A stretch of DNA of 64,000 nucleotides, taken from assembly GCA_930367215.1 (NCBI GenBank), contig OV884059.1:61785393-61849392 (forward strand), written 5' to 3'. The notes under the pieces are model-generated. The model was not told the origin of the DNA, searched no databases, and saw nothing but the letters and a program-made list of their open reading frames with translations. Source of the DNA: Pollenia angustigena (Eukaryota > Arthropoda > Insecta > Diptera > Polleniidae). Numbering within the stretch: position 1 is the stretch's first letter; every line of letters starts with the position of its first letter. The position numbers were made by a program, and so were the translations under genes. Of the stretch, positions 33,536 through 45,902 are shown in pieces.

Positions 33536-36053
33536 ACGACACGACACGAACACGAAATCCAAGATGTCCAGCACGAAAGAAACACGCACGGCAAAAAATT
33601 TCAAAACACGAGACCAACCGACACGCACGAAACTTAATTCAATAAAACAAATTTTCAACTTAAATTCACTTATGTATGGATGTACATTAGACCGGGTCGA
33701 CCTCCATACAAAAAAAAAAAGTTGTGCCAGTCACCCCCTAGAATGAAAGATATGTCCATGAATTTTCTAAAACAGGAAAAAAAAATTTTTTGCCACGCCC
33801 CAAAATACAGCACTTTTGGTTTTTTATATGTAGCGCTGCCATTTAAAGTCCGATCTCATCATATCGCATATCGTTGTTCATGGCTTGATAGTGGCTTCAT
33901 TTTTGTCTTTGGTGACTTTTCAATCCGTCCTGAAATTCTGGGCGCCACTAATGCCATCTCGGATCCTTCCCCCAAATGTCCAATTTTTTTGACGGTCCAA
34001 CAAAGTCCTTATAAAACTACGTATGTTGAGATTTTAATATGCTCACTTTTATGACACGCCTCCAAATAAAGCCCCTTTTTCTGTTTCACATACATACTAC
34101 ATTAAAACAAGTAGAAGTCAATACAAACCAAAAAAATTTTCCTCAGTCACGCCCTAGAATAAAAGGTATATTTATACAGTTTTAAGGACTTTAAAAAAAA
34201 ATTTGCCACGCCCTAAATAACAGCCCTTTTTGTTTTAGATATATAGCAAAATAAAAATTCTGTAAAAGCCTCCATTTTTTTTAATGGCTCCCTAAGCCAT
34301 TATCAATCTCGTACAAAACTCTGTAAGTTACGCGCAATTTTTGTTTAATTATTCAATAATCCTGAAAACCACCCTCTATGGCTTGTCATTTGAATTTTTA
34401 AAAACTGTTTCTTAGCCTTTGGTTTTTTTTTTTAACTAAGCGGTGTTTTCAAGTGGACTACTCATATTTTAATGAAAGTGAGACGGATGAATTTATTGAC
34501 AAGCTTTCTCGATCTGAACTACTAGCGTTTTTTTTTTGCCAGTTTTCATATTTTGTGCAATTTTTCGTGCCATTTTTTTTTTTTTTTGCTGGACTGTGAA
34601 ACTCAAATTAAAAATTTAAATTAAGACATTTGTAAAAGCAAACATAATGTCATATTTGAGACCATGATACAGAGTTAAAACAAGCACTAAAAAATATAAA
34701 GAAACTGCAGAATTCTAAAAATAAAAAAAAAAAAAATAATTTAAATGCATAAAAATGAATGCCTCAAAACATGTATGCGAAAAATTATAAATTGGGCAGT
34801 CGGTGTATATAAATCTTAGCTAGACTCAAGGTGACTTAAAGTTTTAGAGGGACTTTCTTAGCACGTGAAAAAATTAGACATCAGAGGGAAGGATCCGAGA
34901 TATCATAATTGCCATCTAGAATTTAAAGTTAGTTTAAAAAAGCATTAAATACGAAAATAAAGGCACATTCTAGCCACTAACAATGATATACGATACGATG
35001 AGATTGGACTTTAATTGACGATGCTGTATATATAAAACAAAAAGGGCAGTAATTTAGGGCATGTCAAAAACAATTTTTTTAAAGTTCTTAAAACTTAATA
35101 AATATACCTTTTATTCTAGGGCGTGACTGATGAACATTTTTTTGGTTTGTATTGGCTTCTACTTGGTTTAATGTAGTATGTGTGTGAAAAAGAAAAAAGG
35201 GCCTTAATTTGGAGGTGTGTCATAAAAGTGAGCATATTAAAATCGATACATACGTAATTTTATAAGGACTTTCTTGGACCGTCAAAAAAATTGGACATTT
35301 GGGGGAAGGATCCGAGGTGGCATAAGTGGTGTCCAGAATTTCAGGTCGGATTGAAAAGTCACCAAAGACAAAAATGAAGCAACTTTCAATCCATGAACAA
35401 CGATATGCGATATGATGAGATCGGACTTTAAATGGCAGCGCTACATATAAAAAACCAAAAGTGCTGTATTTTGGGGCGTGGCAAAAAAAATTTTTTCCTG
35501 TTTTAGAAACTTCATTGACATATCTTTCATTCTAGGGGGTGACTGGCACAACTTTTTTTTTCGACCCACCCTAATGTACATACATATGTATGTGCACATA
35601 AATATATTTTTGTTTTATTTTAAAGAATCACATAAACTTAAATATATTTAGTTATTTGCAAACAAATAAAATGTTAAAAAAGCTGTAGTTGAGATAGTAA
35701 AAGTCATAAGATTCTGCTGTAACTTCGACATCTTGATTTGTCGCAGTGACTGATCAGTTTTTACACATAACATTAAACTAAACCCTCGATCTAGACGAGA
35801 CAAAATTTTGTTAAGATGTTATGATAAAAAATTTCAACAAAGTGTTTTGCTGATAATTTTTGCGTATACAATGACACAAAAAATTGAATTTTTTACCGAA
35901 TACATATTTTACACCTACTACCATTTCGTGTTTTTCTTGCTCAACACGACACGGCACGAACACGAAAAAAATCTATTTTTTCAACACAAACACGTCGTGT
36001 TGACCGTGCGTGTTTCGTGTCACGAAAAGAAACACGACTCGCGCCCATCTCTA
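33536..36053. mobile_element. ACACGA-repeat element with a hAT-like right end
   Basis: Both sides carry dense ACACGACACG/CGTGTCGTGT subterminal repeats (33536-33640 and 35925-36040). The right end is complementary to TAGAGATGGGCGCGAGTCG, which resembles hAT ends. The left end was not found in the expected form, so it may be truncated. A foldback element is inserted inside it. Confidence 0.5.
33681..35580. mobile_element. 1.9-kb foldback element with tandem subrepeats in its arms
   Basis: Ends TGTACATTAG (33681) and CTAATGTACA (35580). The left arm 33681-34260 pairs with the right arm to 35000. Each arm contains two copies of a unit: blocks such as GGATCCGAGR and GGGGCGTGGCAAAAAAA occur near 34895-35070 and again near 35310-35490, about 410 bp apart. 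This resembles Foldback/Galileo architecture. No gene. Confidence 0.75.
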
Positions 36054-36487
36054 ATATAAACTGTGACCGGAATTCTTAAGATAAGAACCGTAAAACTCAT
36101 ATGAAAGTGTTAGTACTTTAAAGGGAAAATATAAGATTTTTATTAATCATAATAATGGAATTATTATTATTAAAAAAACCAATTGTTAAAGAAAGCTCTT
36201 AACCTATCGATTGACATTTCGAGAAAAGGTATTTGATCTATGTACTACTCGTTAGCGAATGCCATGTTCACAAATTTCGACAGTAGCTATTCGACATTGA
36301 GAACCTCGATCTCAAAAAAGTAAGATTTCGTCATTTGATTACGAATATTTGCCCCAAGTTCTTTTCTTTTTTCCAAATAAATCTTAGGAAAATTATGTTT
36401 TATAATAAAAATTTTGAATTATAACATTATTTTTATGTCATGAATTTACTTAATTTAAATGTTTGTCTTAATATAAATTTGTATACA

Positions 36488-36796
36488 GGGGGGTTACCGC
36501 GTATTTCGATTCGAAAGAAATCATTTACGGATTCGAACAATTTGTACTGTATATTACGATTTTCGTAATATTTGTTTCGAATAAACGGACGTTTTTTATA
36601 CTTTATTGAAAACAAAAAATCACTTTCTTAGAAGCCACTCTCTATTACAAACAAAAATTGTTCATCAAATTTCCCATTTTTTAAAAAATACAACCTCTGT
36701 CATCGTTTCGAACGATTACGAAAATCGTAATACACAGTACAAATTGTTCGAATCCGTAAATGATTTCTTTCGAATCGAAATACGCGGTAACCCCCG
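36488..36796. mobile_element. MITE with 82-bp inverted arms
   Basis: Arms 36488-36569 and 36715-36796 are nearly perfect complements (about two mismatches), starting GGGGGTTACCGCGTATTTCG. The 309-bp unit has no ORF of its own; the apparent small ORFs across it come from the palindrome. Confidence 0.85.
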
Positions 36797-36864
36797 AGAA
36801 TTTTTAACGATTTAAAAATGATTAATTCTAACTGCGTAGCATCCCAAAAAAAAAATGGAGCTTC

Positions 36865-37100
36865 CAACGAAGCAGGTTTGTAAGGGAGAAACATAAACGT
36901 TTCGCTTACCATTGCGCATACAGAAGGCATGAATTTTATATGGCGAGTTCCCACTTTGAAGCAATACATTTTTGACACATAAAGCGCGTTATGCAGCGCA
37001 TATAAAAGTTGTTGGATGTAACGATAAGCCTTACACACTGAATGTTTTGATACAGTTATTTTTTAGTAATCTCCTTTACAAACCTACTTCGTAGTAAGGG
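36865..37100. mobile_element. Possible MITE with GAAGYAGGTTTGTAA ends
   Basis: ACGAAGCAGGTTTGTAAGGG at about 36869 and its diverged complement near 37075-37095. Ends are short and the duplication is not evident. Confidence 0.45.
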
Positions 37101-38998
37101 AATGCCGTAGCACTTGAAATTTTTTTTTTTTATAAAAGTTGTTAAGAGTTCTTTCACTTACTTTACTGCATTTCTGTATGTCTTATAGCGTAGCGCATAT
37201 TTGTGCGCTTATTCTTTTAAATGTACCATTAGCGCTTCGCAAAATGATAAAATTTTTTATTGGGATGTATTAACAAAAAAATTTCGGCAGCACTGGTTAC
37301 ATATAAACCTTTAAACACCTCGGAAAGATAGATTTCAAATAATGGTTAGGAGTTTATTACATTTAGTCGAATAATTGTTTTATAAATCGTTTTAGATAAA
37401 TAACGTTTTAATGATATTTGGCAATACCAAGTTGAAAAATTTGCTTTGAAAAAATATTTCTTAGAATTTTTAACCTGAAGCCCAACAAAGAAAATATTTA
37501 CCTTCAACCTTCAACCTTCAAATTCGTTTGATCAAATCGTTAACAAATGATTTCCTAGTAATAACTTGCATTTATTGACGAAAAGGAAATAAAAACAATT
37601 AAATTTCTTTTTAAATGATGTGTAACGTAAACTGTGAAAAACCCCCGAAAAAAGTTCACAATCGATTGAACATTTCTGCTGTTTATTCATGTTGGCATGA
37701 ATTATTGTTTTTTAAATTCTTCTTTTACGAGTTGTGTGTTCATTTACATAATTGTCCATAATAGTATCTTTAAGAAATGAAAAAATGAAAAAAACATTAA
37801 AGCTTTTGTCAGAGGTTCTCAATTATTTAAAATTGTTAAATATATGGCACGTAAAGCGTTAAAAAATAAAATTAAAAATTTAAAGAAGAACATTAAGATA
37901 TAACTTTAATTGTCAATATTTGACTTCGTATTTAAATATTATTAATTTTGTATTTTAATAGCAGTATTGTTGCAACAAAAAAACTCGTTGTTAAAATCAC
38001 TTTTTACGTTTTAAACAACTGCATTCATTGAAAACAAAAATGAAAAATCAATGTTTGTACGAAGTATATTTGTATTGTTTATTAGCAAACACAAAATTGA
38101 AACAAAGTGTGTGCTTGCCAAGCATTTTGTATGGTTTATTTTGCCTTTTAGAGTTTTCATTGTGTGCTTACTTGGCAAGGTTGCTTTATTATCACAACAA
38201 TCAGATGTTTCTTTGAGACCACCTTGAAAATAAATACACATTACAAGTTTCTGTACATTGGGTCTTTACCTGACAATTTTGCGTCATATCAAACGTCAAA
38301 GTCTATATAAAAAAACTCAAATATTTTTGTCAGCGTTTTTTTATATTAAGTTTGAAGTTTATTATGACAAAAAATTGTCAGGCCCCATGTTGCTTTGGTT
38401 AAACAGCTGATATTTTGATATTTCTTTTTTAACCGTACTTTTTTCTTAATAAAATAAGAATATTTAAATACATAACAATGAAAAAATAAAACTATATTTA
38501 AATACAATTTAATTTTCAATTAAAATTAACTACATACTTTTTTTTATTATGACGACAAAGTTGGTCCATTACAGTTTAAATTGTAAACAAATAAAAAAAA
38601 AGAAAATGTTTAATTAATTAAAAAATAAAATTACTTAACAGCTATTTTCATCCTTTGTGTTAAGTGTACAATTCTGTCTTATTTAATACGATTTTATACT
38701 TCAAAGCTGAGTAAAAGAAAGAGAGAGAGAGATAGGTCAACTGTTTTATTGTGGTAGATTTAACAAACGTGTTTCCTACAGCTTTTTCTGTCATTTTTTA
38801 ATCAAAGCGTAGTTAATAAAAGTTAAATACAGTTTAATAAACTCCATTAAAATGATTTACAAGGGGTGTAAGGGCACTTTACTACCAAGAGTGAAAACCG
38901 CTTATACTGTTTTTTTTTGCTTATTTAAATATAATAAACTTACAACAATTGAGATCAGCTGACTCAATCGCAAATATAATTTTAATGATTTTCCGTTC
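37101..38998. other. Unassigned AT-rich intronic sequence
   Basis: No element ends, repeats or coding signals that I can defend. Contains a short GA-rich tract near 38714-38730. Confidence 0.45.
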
Positions 38999-39462
38999 AT
39001 TATACCCTCCACCACAATAAGTTGTGAAGAGGGTATATTAAGTTTGTCATTCCGTGTGAAACTTTTTTATTATCCAGCAATATCGGTTCAGTAGGACCAG
39101 AGCTATGAATCAAAATGTAGAACCACCACCTAAAAAAATTGATAATTTTGTTACAAAAAATAACATAAATGCTGGAATAAGGCACCAAATGAGATAAGCT
39201 TTTGCAAAAATTTGTTTTATTTTACTGGAAATCACGCTGTTAAATTTCGTGATGATCGGTCCATAATTTACCCTAGGCCCCATATAAACCCTACTACCGG
39301 AAAACAGTTTAGTCGCCTAAAACCATAATTAATAACAATTCGTCACAGTTTAAGATAATAATAATAAATAAACATCATACAGATATTACTCCTTAAACAT
39401 TCGAACTGTCGGAGGAGGGTATCAAAGATTCGGCACAGCCGAATATAGCACTCTAACTTGTT
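38999..39462 (-). mobile_element. DINE-1/mini-me-like repeat, copy B (short)
   Basis: Minus orientation. Starts TATACCCTCCACCACAATAA (terminal hairpin) and ends GAATATAGCACTCTAACTTG. The GTCY microsatellite and most of the middle are deleted compared with copy D. Confidence 0.75.
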
Positions 39463-41329
39463 TAATTTTCTTCCCTCTTTAGTTCTTTGTTTTAATATGT
39501 AACATTCCCTGTTTGTAGAGAATGATGGCAACAATAAAATTGTATTGCCAATACCAACGAACCATAACATTTATTAATAAATAAAAAATAACGAAAAATA
39601 TTGGAATTCGAATACAAAAAAAAATGAAAAATTCACACATTTACAAGTATTTATGGAGGTTACCTTTACATTACGCGTTCCACAAACCAATCCCTTTTAA
39701 ATAATAAATTTTAAAAATCATACACAATGAATGATTGACTGACTGACTGATTTAATTAATAATTAATTCCACCCCTTGTGGTGCAGCCGAGAGTCATGGA
39801 ATATTTGTGAGTAGAGAATTAAATAAAAGGCAAGAGTGGTGTTCATTGAAACTCAAAAATTATAAATTTACTAAACTACACAATTTTGCTGTAAATTTAT
39901 TGTAGAAGTTATTTCTATTAAAAAATTGCTTGAAATCCTTCAACCATAATTCCGTATTTGGAAAAAGTGGAGTTGTGTTAAAAAGAATAGAAAATGTACA
40001 TCTAAAATGCAAAACGCAAAACACCCTATCTAACATTTTAAAAATTTTACAGAACAGAAGAAGCAAAAAAATATTGAAAATTATAAATTGCCTTAAACTG
40101 TCTATAATTATTTTTTCCTCTATTTTGCTTGTATATTTTACAAACTATTAGTTGGGTATTTTAGCGTTTATCATATAATTTTTTTTTTTTTTTGTAAATA
40201 AAATCGCTTATGGTGGTCGAAAAATTAAAATTTTTTTGTGAACATTTGTTTTGACGCAATACACCAGATTTATTAAAAAAGTCGATTTTTAATTTTTTGT
40301 TAGTTAGGGCCTTTTGCTTTTTTGGTAACGATATACTTACGACTAACTTACATATCGTTGCTGTCATGGAAAAAAGCCCTATCTCACATAATTGCAACTT
40401 TACTGGTCATGGTAAAAACATGATAAAACCGTTGGGATCAAAATGTGAAATTGCTTCGAGAACCGCTATTTTTTGACGTGGTGTATTTGTGTGAAATGTA
40501 TGTATTGGAATCACTAAAAAACTCAAGTTAAGGCCTTTCTACATGAGACTGACGATATATACATACATATATTCTTATAAAAATTAATTTTGATATGTTT
40601 TTGAATTTTATTTTTTAGAAAATGTGTGTTTTAAAAATGATAAATCCTGGAAAATTCTTATTGCGTTGATGATAGATGGGCTTATATTGATTTTGTCGTC
40701 AAAAAATGTAAAAATGCAATGCTCCCATGTACATATGAAAATAGGAAATGTTATTTTAGTTCGTTTTTATATAAGTCTGGGTTGTTCTCTTCCTCTCTCA
40801 CCTATAAACCCAGACTTTCTGAAAGAAAACTTTCATAGTGTGAACCCAGACTAAGTTTGCCATTTCGTTTAAAAAATTATAATATTTATCTTAGACCCTA
40901 TAGAGAAAATACATACATACATAAATTATGAATTCTTATGAGTAGCGGCGTAATTTTTATGATGTCCGTCAGCTTGTCTGCCCGTGTGTATGTTGAAATG
41001 GGTTTATATCACACCTAGTCCAGAAAAGGTTTCTATTGAAACCAGATCCGAAGACAAATGGCTGACATATGAGCACAAAACTACAAACAAATTTTTACCC
41101 ATAAATCTCTTATTTTTACCCATAAACCTTTACTTTTTAAAGTCTTGTTATAGTCAATGAAGTTTATTTTTTCAGTTTAACCTAAAAAAAAGCCCAGTAG
41201 AATTGTAGTAGTGAGCCTTAAACGAGTTATGGAGAAATAACTACTAAATAATAACTAAAATAATGATTTGGCATAATAGCGCCCATACCATATGAACTAG
41301 GAGGATCAAATCTGGCTCATAGCTTTTTT
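39463..41329. other. Unassigned intronic sequence
   Basis: AT-rich. AGTCTGGGTT and its complements recur at 40766-40857, possibly a tiny decayed inverted-repeat element. A TTTTTACCCATAAA unit is repeated twice near 41093-41128. No gene supported. Confidence 0.4.
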
Positions 41330-41720
41330 ATAGGCTTTTTACACTTGCTCACATCTTACATCTTTCATCTTATCGCAAAGATGATAACATCTTCCCATAA
41401 GAATTGTACAGGGCTTAAAATCATCATCTTTCTTCATCTTTAAAAGATGTTCATATCTCATGTTGTTTCATTCAACATCTTTCGATTATTTTAGTGTCAT
41501 CACAAGAAAAAACAAATAATTTGTTAAAAAGTATATACCATCACTAGAAAAAAATACAAAAGAGAAGGACAGCAATATCATTTAATTTGTTTTTATTCGC
41601 TCTTACACGTGAAAATAAATATTTTTATGATGAAAGATGTTACAAATGTAAGCAAGTTTTTTAAATTTTTAACATCTTCCACGCATTCCTCTAAGATGTG
41701 CTCAAGTGTAAAAAGGCTAT
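41330..41720. mobile_element. MITE 1 of an abutting pair
   Basis: Ends ATAGGCTTTTTACACTTG and its near-complement CAAGTGTAAAAAGGCTAT. Subterminal ACATCTT repeats. About 391 bp, no ORF. Confidence 0.75.
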
Positions 41721-42225
41721 TACACTGATCCACATCTAACATCTACCATCAATTTGCCACCATTTGCGAAGATGTTAACATCTTTCCATAAGAAATACAT
41801 AGGGCTAAAAACCAACATCTTTAAAAGATGTTCCTATCTCATTTTATTCCATTCTACATCTTTCGATTATTTTAGTGTCATCACTTGAAAAGTGGCAATA
41901 AGTTCTATTATTATTGTGGCATCACTGACAAAAAAAAGTTTGTTTTGAAAGCAGCGTTACCATTTGTCAAGTTTTATCTTTTATTGCAATGTTCTTTTGT
42001 TAAGTATTTTTTATATTTTTAAACAAATTGATCTTCAAATACATTTTTGAGTTTTCTTTTTAAATTTTGGCACTTTTGTGAGAAAAAACATTTTTAATTA
42101 AAAAAAATATTTTTTTCAAAAATGGTGACATTTTGTTTGATGGTAGATGTTAGATGTGAGCATTTTTCACATTTTCTACATCTTTGATGGTAGATGTTAG
42201 ATGTTGATCAGTGTAAAAAGCCTAT
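41714..42225. mobile_element. MITE 2 of an abutting pair
   Basis: Starts AGGCTATTACACTGATC within the last bases of MITE 1 and ends GATCAGTGTAAAAAGCCTAT. Shares ACATCTAACATCTACCATC subterminal repeats and a TTTCGATTATTTTAGTGTCA block with MITE 1, so both are one family. Confidence 0.75.
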
Positions 42226-43619
42226 CCGATATTTCTTATATATAAAGAGTATTAAATATAAAATAAAAGATCCAAATGGGTCCATTACTTCATCTTGCGC
42301 CTATACATGTATACTCCGAATTTAAGTTCTGGTACGATTTTTAATACTATGGTGTAGTGTATATACGATTCAGCAAATCCGAATATATCATTTATTTGTC
42401 TGAATATGGAATAAAATGATATGTTTTACAATGATTCTTTAAGCTTGTGTTGCTAGAAGAAGTTAACAAATCGCAAAATGTAGGTTTTCTCTTGTTTTAT
42501 AAAAAAGCGTTATAAAATTTTTATACATTCCTTAAATTGTAGGTATTTTTTTTAAAGAAAGTGAATACGATTCAAGAAATTACTAGACGTCTAACATAGT
42601 GTCTACAACTGATACAATATCAAATATTTTTATTTTAGCAAACGTCAAATTTCTTAGCACAGAGAATTATACTACGTGTGGACTTCAATATTAGTGCTGT
42701 TTCAATATCATATCAAATTTTGTTTTATTGTTTTAATAATATGTATATATTAAGAAAAATATATCATGACATGAACTGTCAAAACAGACATATCGCAACC
42801 TAAAACTCAAAAGGCCGTATCTAATATTTTGAAAATTTTTATAGGAGAAGCAAAAAACTATTTAAATAATAAATTGATAAATTGACTTAAACTGTTTATA
42901 ATTTAGTTTTGTTATATTTTTCTTGAACAACTTGAAAAAGTTATTTTGACAATTGGCAAAGTTGCATATTATGCAAGCAATTATTTAGATCTTTTAGGGT
43001 TTATAATATAATCTTTTGTAGATAGAGCCGTGTCAAAATGCGATTTATAAAAAACAAATACATATGTCACAGCGAACTTGTTTAAAAATTTGCATTTTTA
43101 AATTCTAATTCGATTCTTTTTCATCAATGATAACTTAGCCCACTTCAAACATGAAGGTTAAAACAGTGAACCAGCGAGTTTTGTTGCAGAAAATGCAAAG
43201 AGATGGCTTTAAAAATGTCTGGTGTGTGGAACGAACAAGTTTTGTTACCAGCTGCAATTTTAGGTCACATAAAAACATAGAAAAGGACATGCTTCGATAC
43301 AATCTATTTATTTATTCTTATAAAGTGCTAAAAGATCTGTGAAAATCAATTGTTATCTCAATTTTTAATTTTAAACGAACGAAACGAAAATTTGTTTATA
43401 AGCCAGACCTCCAAGTCTGTCATATTTTTTTTACCTCCATCGCCGTACCAATAAAAATCGCCAATATTTGATTTTGTTCAAAAATTGTTATTGTTTTAAA
43501 TGTTAGTATGTGTTGGCAACATTTTACAATATTGTTTCGCTTTAGATAATGTTTTTTTTTTTAATGAAAGTTGAGCCATATTATAACTGAAACCATTGTG
43601 CCACTATATTGTATATTAA
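42226..43619. other. Unassigned intronic sequence
   Basis: AT-rich, no supported features. Confidence 0.4.
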
Positions 43620-43900
43620 ATGGGTTGCTTAAAAATGCGAATAAAACTAAAACGAGAAAGTGAAGAAAATAGAAGTTTGTTGTACGACCGCAGTGCTACG
43701 CCATGAGAATCCTTAAAATAATAAGAATTTAAGTATGGTGCCGAATGTTAAGCTGGCAATTTATTGAAATAAATAATGAATTTAAATTAACAAGAAATAT
43801 TTTTCATTTACATATGTATGTTCCACATTGCATTAAAATCCACATTTGAAAAATATTTGAGAACAACGTTTGAAAACGTAAGACGGTGCACAGCAGGTTT
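43620..43900 (+). repeat. Unclassified dispersed repeat, copy 2 (uninterrupted)
   Basis: Paralogue of 16925-17128 plus 21618-21700. Between AATTTAAATTAA and ATGTTCCACATTG it has only about 30 bp, where copy 1 carries the DINE-1-like element. It therefore serves as a paralogous empty site. A fragment of the 44488 hAT family (GTTTGTCAG, TTGGCGATTTTG) follows at 43895-44005. Confidence 0.6.
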
Positions 43901-44044
43901 GTCAGATGGTGCGATTTCGAAACTTGCTTGCGACATGGCAACTTTTGGCGATATATAAAACAGTTGGCGATTTTGTTGGCTATTTTTGATGAGCCATGAA
44001 ATTGTTTTGAAATTCGATTAATTCATTACGAAAAAAAAATATTC

Positions 44045-44178
44045 AGCCTGATTACGGTTGGCGTATACGCCTGAGTCGTTTTTTGTAATAGATTAAAGTG
44101 ACACAAAACCTATGTTCTCTTCTATCTACTACAAAAAACGACTCAGACGTATACGCCATCGCCAACCGTAATCAGGCT
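44045..44178. mobile_element. 134-bp hairpin MITE
   Basis: Ends AGCCTGATTACGGTTGGCG and complement. Arms of about 50 bp pair almost perfectly, sharing GTATACG and GAGTCGTTTTTTGTA, with a small central loop. Confidence 0.85.
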
Positions 44179-44218
44179 AATTGTTTTTATTCTTGTATGA
44201 ATGCAATTTCAGGCATGA

Positions 44219-44306
44219 TTAATTTCATGTTGTAAAATTCCTTTCTTTATAAAAATAATTTGATGAACTTTAGCCTAATTAAAAATATTAAAAAAATTTG
44301 GATTAA
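44219..44306 (+). repeat. Direct repeat, left copy
   Basis: Matches 45702-45806 (ATTTCATGTTGTAAAATTCC, GATGAACTTTAGCC). The right copy has an extra AATGAAAATTAAATTT-type insert. It marks a local duplication next to exon B. Confidence 0.75.
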
Positions 44307-44487
44307 AAACCATAAAAAGTTCAACAAAATAACCACAATACTGATTATTGTTAAAGCTAAGGCACGAGCTCTATGTTTGCATTTGTCCTTCAAGTTGTGC
44401 TGAAAAAGGTCAACAAGAAAAAGAAATACAAAAAAAATGAAAAACAAAAAATGTACTTTGAACTTCAAGAAGAATTCTTGACAAAAG

Positions 44488-45419
44488 CAGGGTTGTCAGA
44501 TTGATTTTGACCTTTTTCGCCAAATTCAATGTCAAAAATCGCCAAAGCCATTATTTTCAAGGTTTTGGCAGTAAAATACAAATTTTTTAATTTATAAAAA
44601 ATTGTTCCGTTTCGCTAAAATACGCCAAAAATTTAATAAAAGCCGCCATGATATATATTTTGCTTAATTTTTATATAGGAAAAAAGTAAAAATAGTTAGT
44701 GAACACAAAAATGGTACGGTGTTAACTGTAAAATAGTTTATAGTAGTCTACTTAAAGCAACAAAAAAAGTATTAAACAAATATTGGATATACATTTGTTT
44801 ATAGTTGCAGTTTAATTATAATAACTCGTAATAACACGAAGAATGATCGAAGAATGATCATTACTTTTTCTACCTTTTTGTTCTTCACAAACCAGTTACA
44901 TGATTGGTTCTCCTTTCACTGGTTATGAGTTCTTTCTTTTTGTACCTGTTCTATCTTCACAACTCCCAGGACCAGTCTTTGGGACCAATTGACACTAATT
45001 TCCCGCAGGGGTGTTACACACATCAGCACAAATACACAATACCCTCTTATTGTGGTGTGAGTATAAAATTGTTTATAGACTTTAAATATATGTATGTTTA
45101 ATTGTATTTATTGATTCTTTCAAGAGCACTTTTAAATATGAAAAACAATTTTCTGGAATATTTTTATTATTTTCATCAGCCATTTGAACTTCAAGAAGAT
45201 GCTGACCATACTATAATAATAATAATAATATTATTTCTCGGTATTGAATTTAACGGATTTTAAAACAAAAGCATAGCTCATCAAAAATAGCCAACAAAAT
45301 CGCCCACTTTTTTGTTAAATCGCCAAAAAATCGCCATGTCGCCAAATCAAAAATTAGGTCGCCAAACAAGTTTGAAAGTCGCCACGTTTGGCGAGAAATC
45401 GCCACAACTGACAACTCTG
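44488..45419. mobile_element. Non-autonomous hAT with perfect 8-bp duplication
   Basis: Ends CAGGGTTGTCAG and CTGACAACTCTG. Flanks GACAAAAG on both sides (44480-44487, 45420-45427). Subterminal TCGCCA/TGGCGA repeats are dense on the right. No transposase. A second repeat end (GTTACACACATCAGCAC ... GTGTGAGTATAAAA) lies inside at about 45010-45066. Confidence 0.88.
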
Positions 45420-45556
45420 GACAAAAGTACGAACAAACAGAAGTAAGGAAAGACATGTAAAATAAATTAAAATAGATAATCATTCAAAGCAAATTTTGAT
45501 CTACCAAAGGTTAAATACAAGTTGGTTTAAGGATTGATGTTTGACTATTGACGTCA

Positions 45557-45669
45557 GCAGTCGTCGATGGTTAAACGGCAAGCCCTCTGAGAAGATTGAG
45601 TGGTTGCAATCGAAACATGTAAGGGTAACCTGTCCGTAAAAACGCCTGGGTTCGAGCCCAGCTTCAGTC
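45557..45669 (+). repeat. tRNA-like SINE sequence
   Basis: GATGGTTAAACGGC resembles an A box, and CTGGGTTCGAGCCCAG (45646-45661) is a perfect T-arm with a B box. The space between boxes is too long and irregular for a working tRNA. Confidence 0.5.
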
Positions 45670-45701
45670 AAGAATGAAAAATTATCAATAAATTTTGATT
45701 A

Positions 45702-45806
45702 ATTTCATGTTGTAAAATTCCTTTCTTCATAAAAATAATTTAATGAAAATTAAATTTGATGAACTTTAGCCGAATTAAAAATATTAAAAAAATTTGGGTT
45801 AAAGAT
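45702..45806 (+). repeat. Direct repeat, right copy
   Basis: Partner of 44219-44306, ending about 97 bp before exon B. Confidence 0.75.
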
Positions 45807-45902
45807 CTTCGAGAATATGAATAATTTGTGGACATTTTTCCATTATAAAATTAAAAAATAATGTATAAAATCTTAAAATAATTATTTTTCTGTTAATTTC
45901 AG

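Larger units (their letters stand above)
984..45902 (+). other. Intron 1 (about 44.9 kb), almost wholly transposon-derived
   Basis: Donor GTAAAT at 984 and acceptor TTTCAG ending at 45902 join phase-1 exons. The intron contains the nested elements listed separately. No other cellular gene is visible in it on either strand. Its length relative to 0.45- and 0.17-kb exons shows intron growth by insertion. Confidence 0.75.

Noticed and set aside
36433..36815. Small ORFs on both strands around 36500-36800
   Set aside because: They mirror each other because of the palindromic MITE arms; no independent coding evidence.
41330..42225. CRISPR-like array from repeated ACATCT units
   Set aside because: Repeats are short, irregular and symmetric about MITE centres; a eukaryotic intron context.
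45557..45669. A functional tRNA-Ser gene
   Set aside because: A and B boxes are too far apart and the acceptor stem does not pair.
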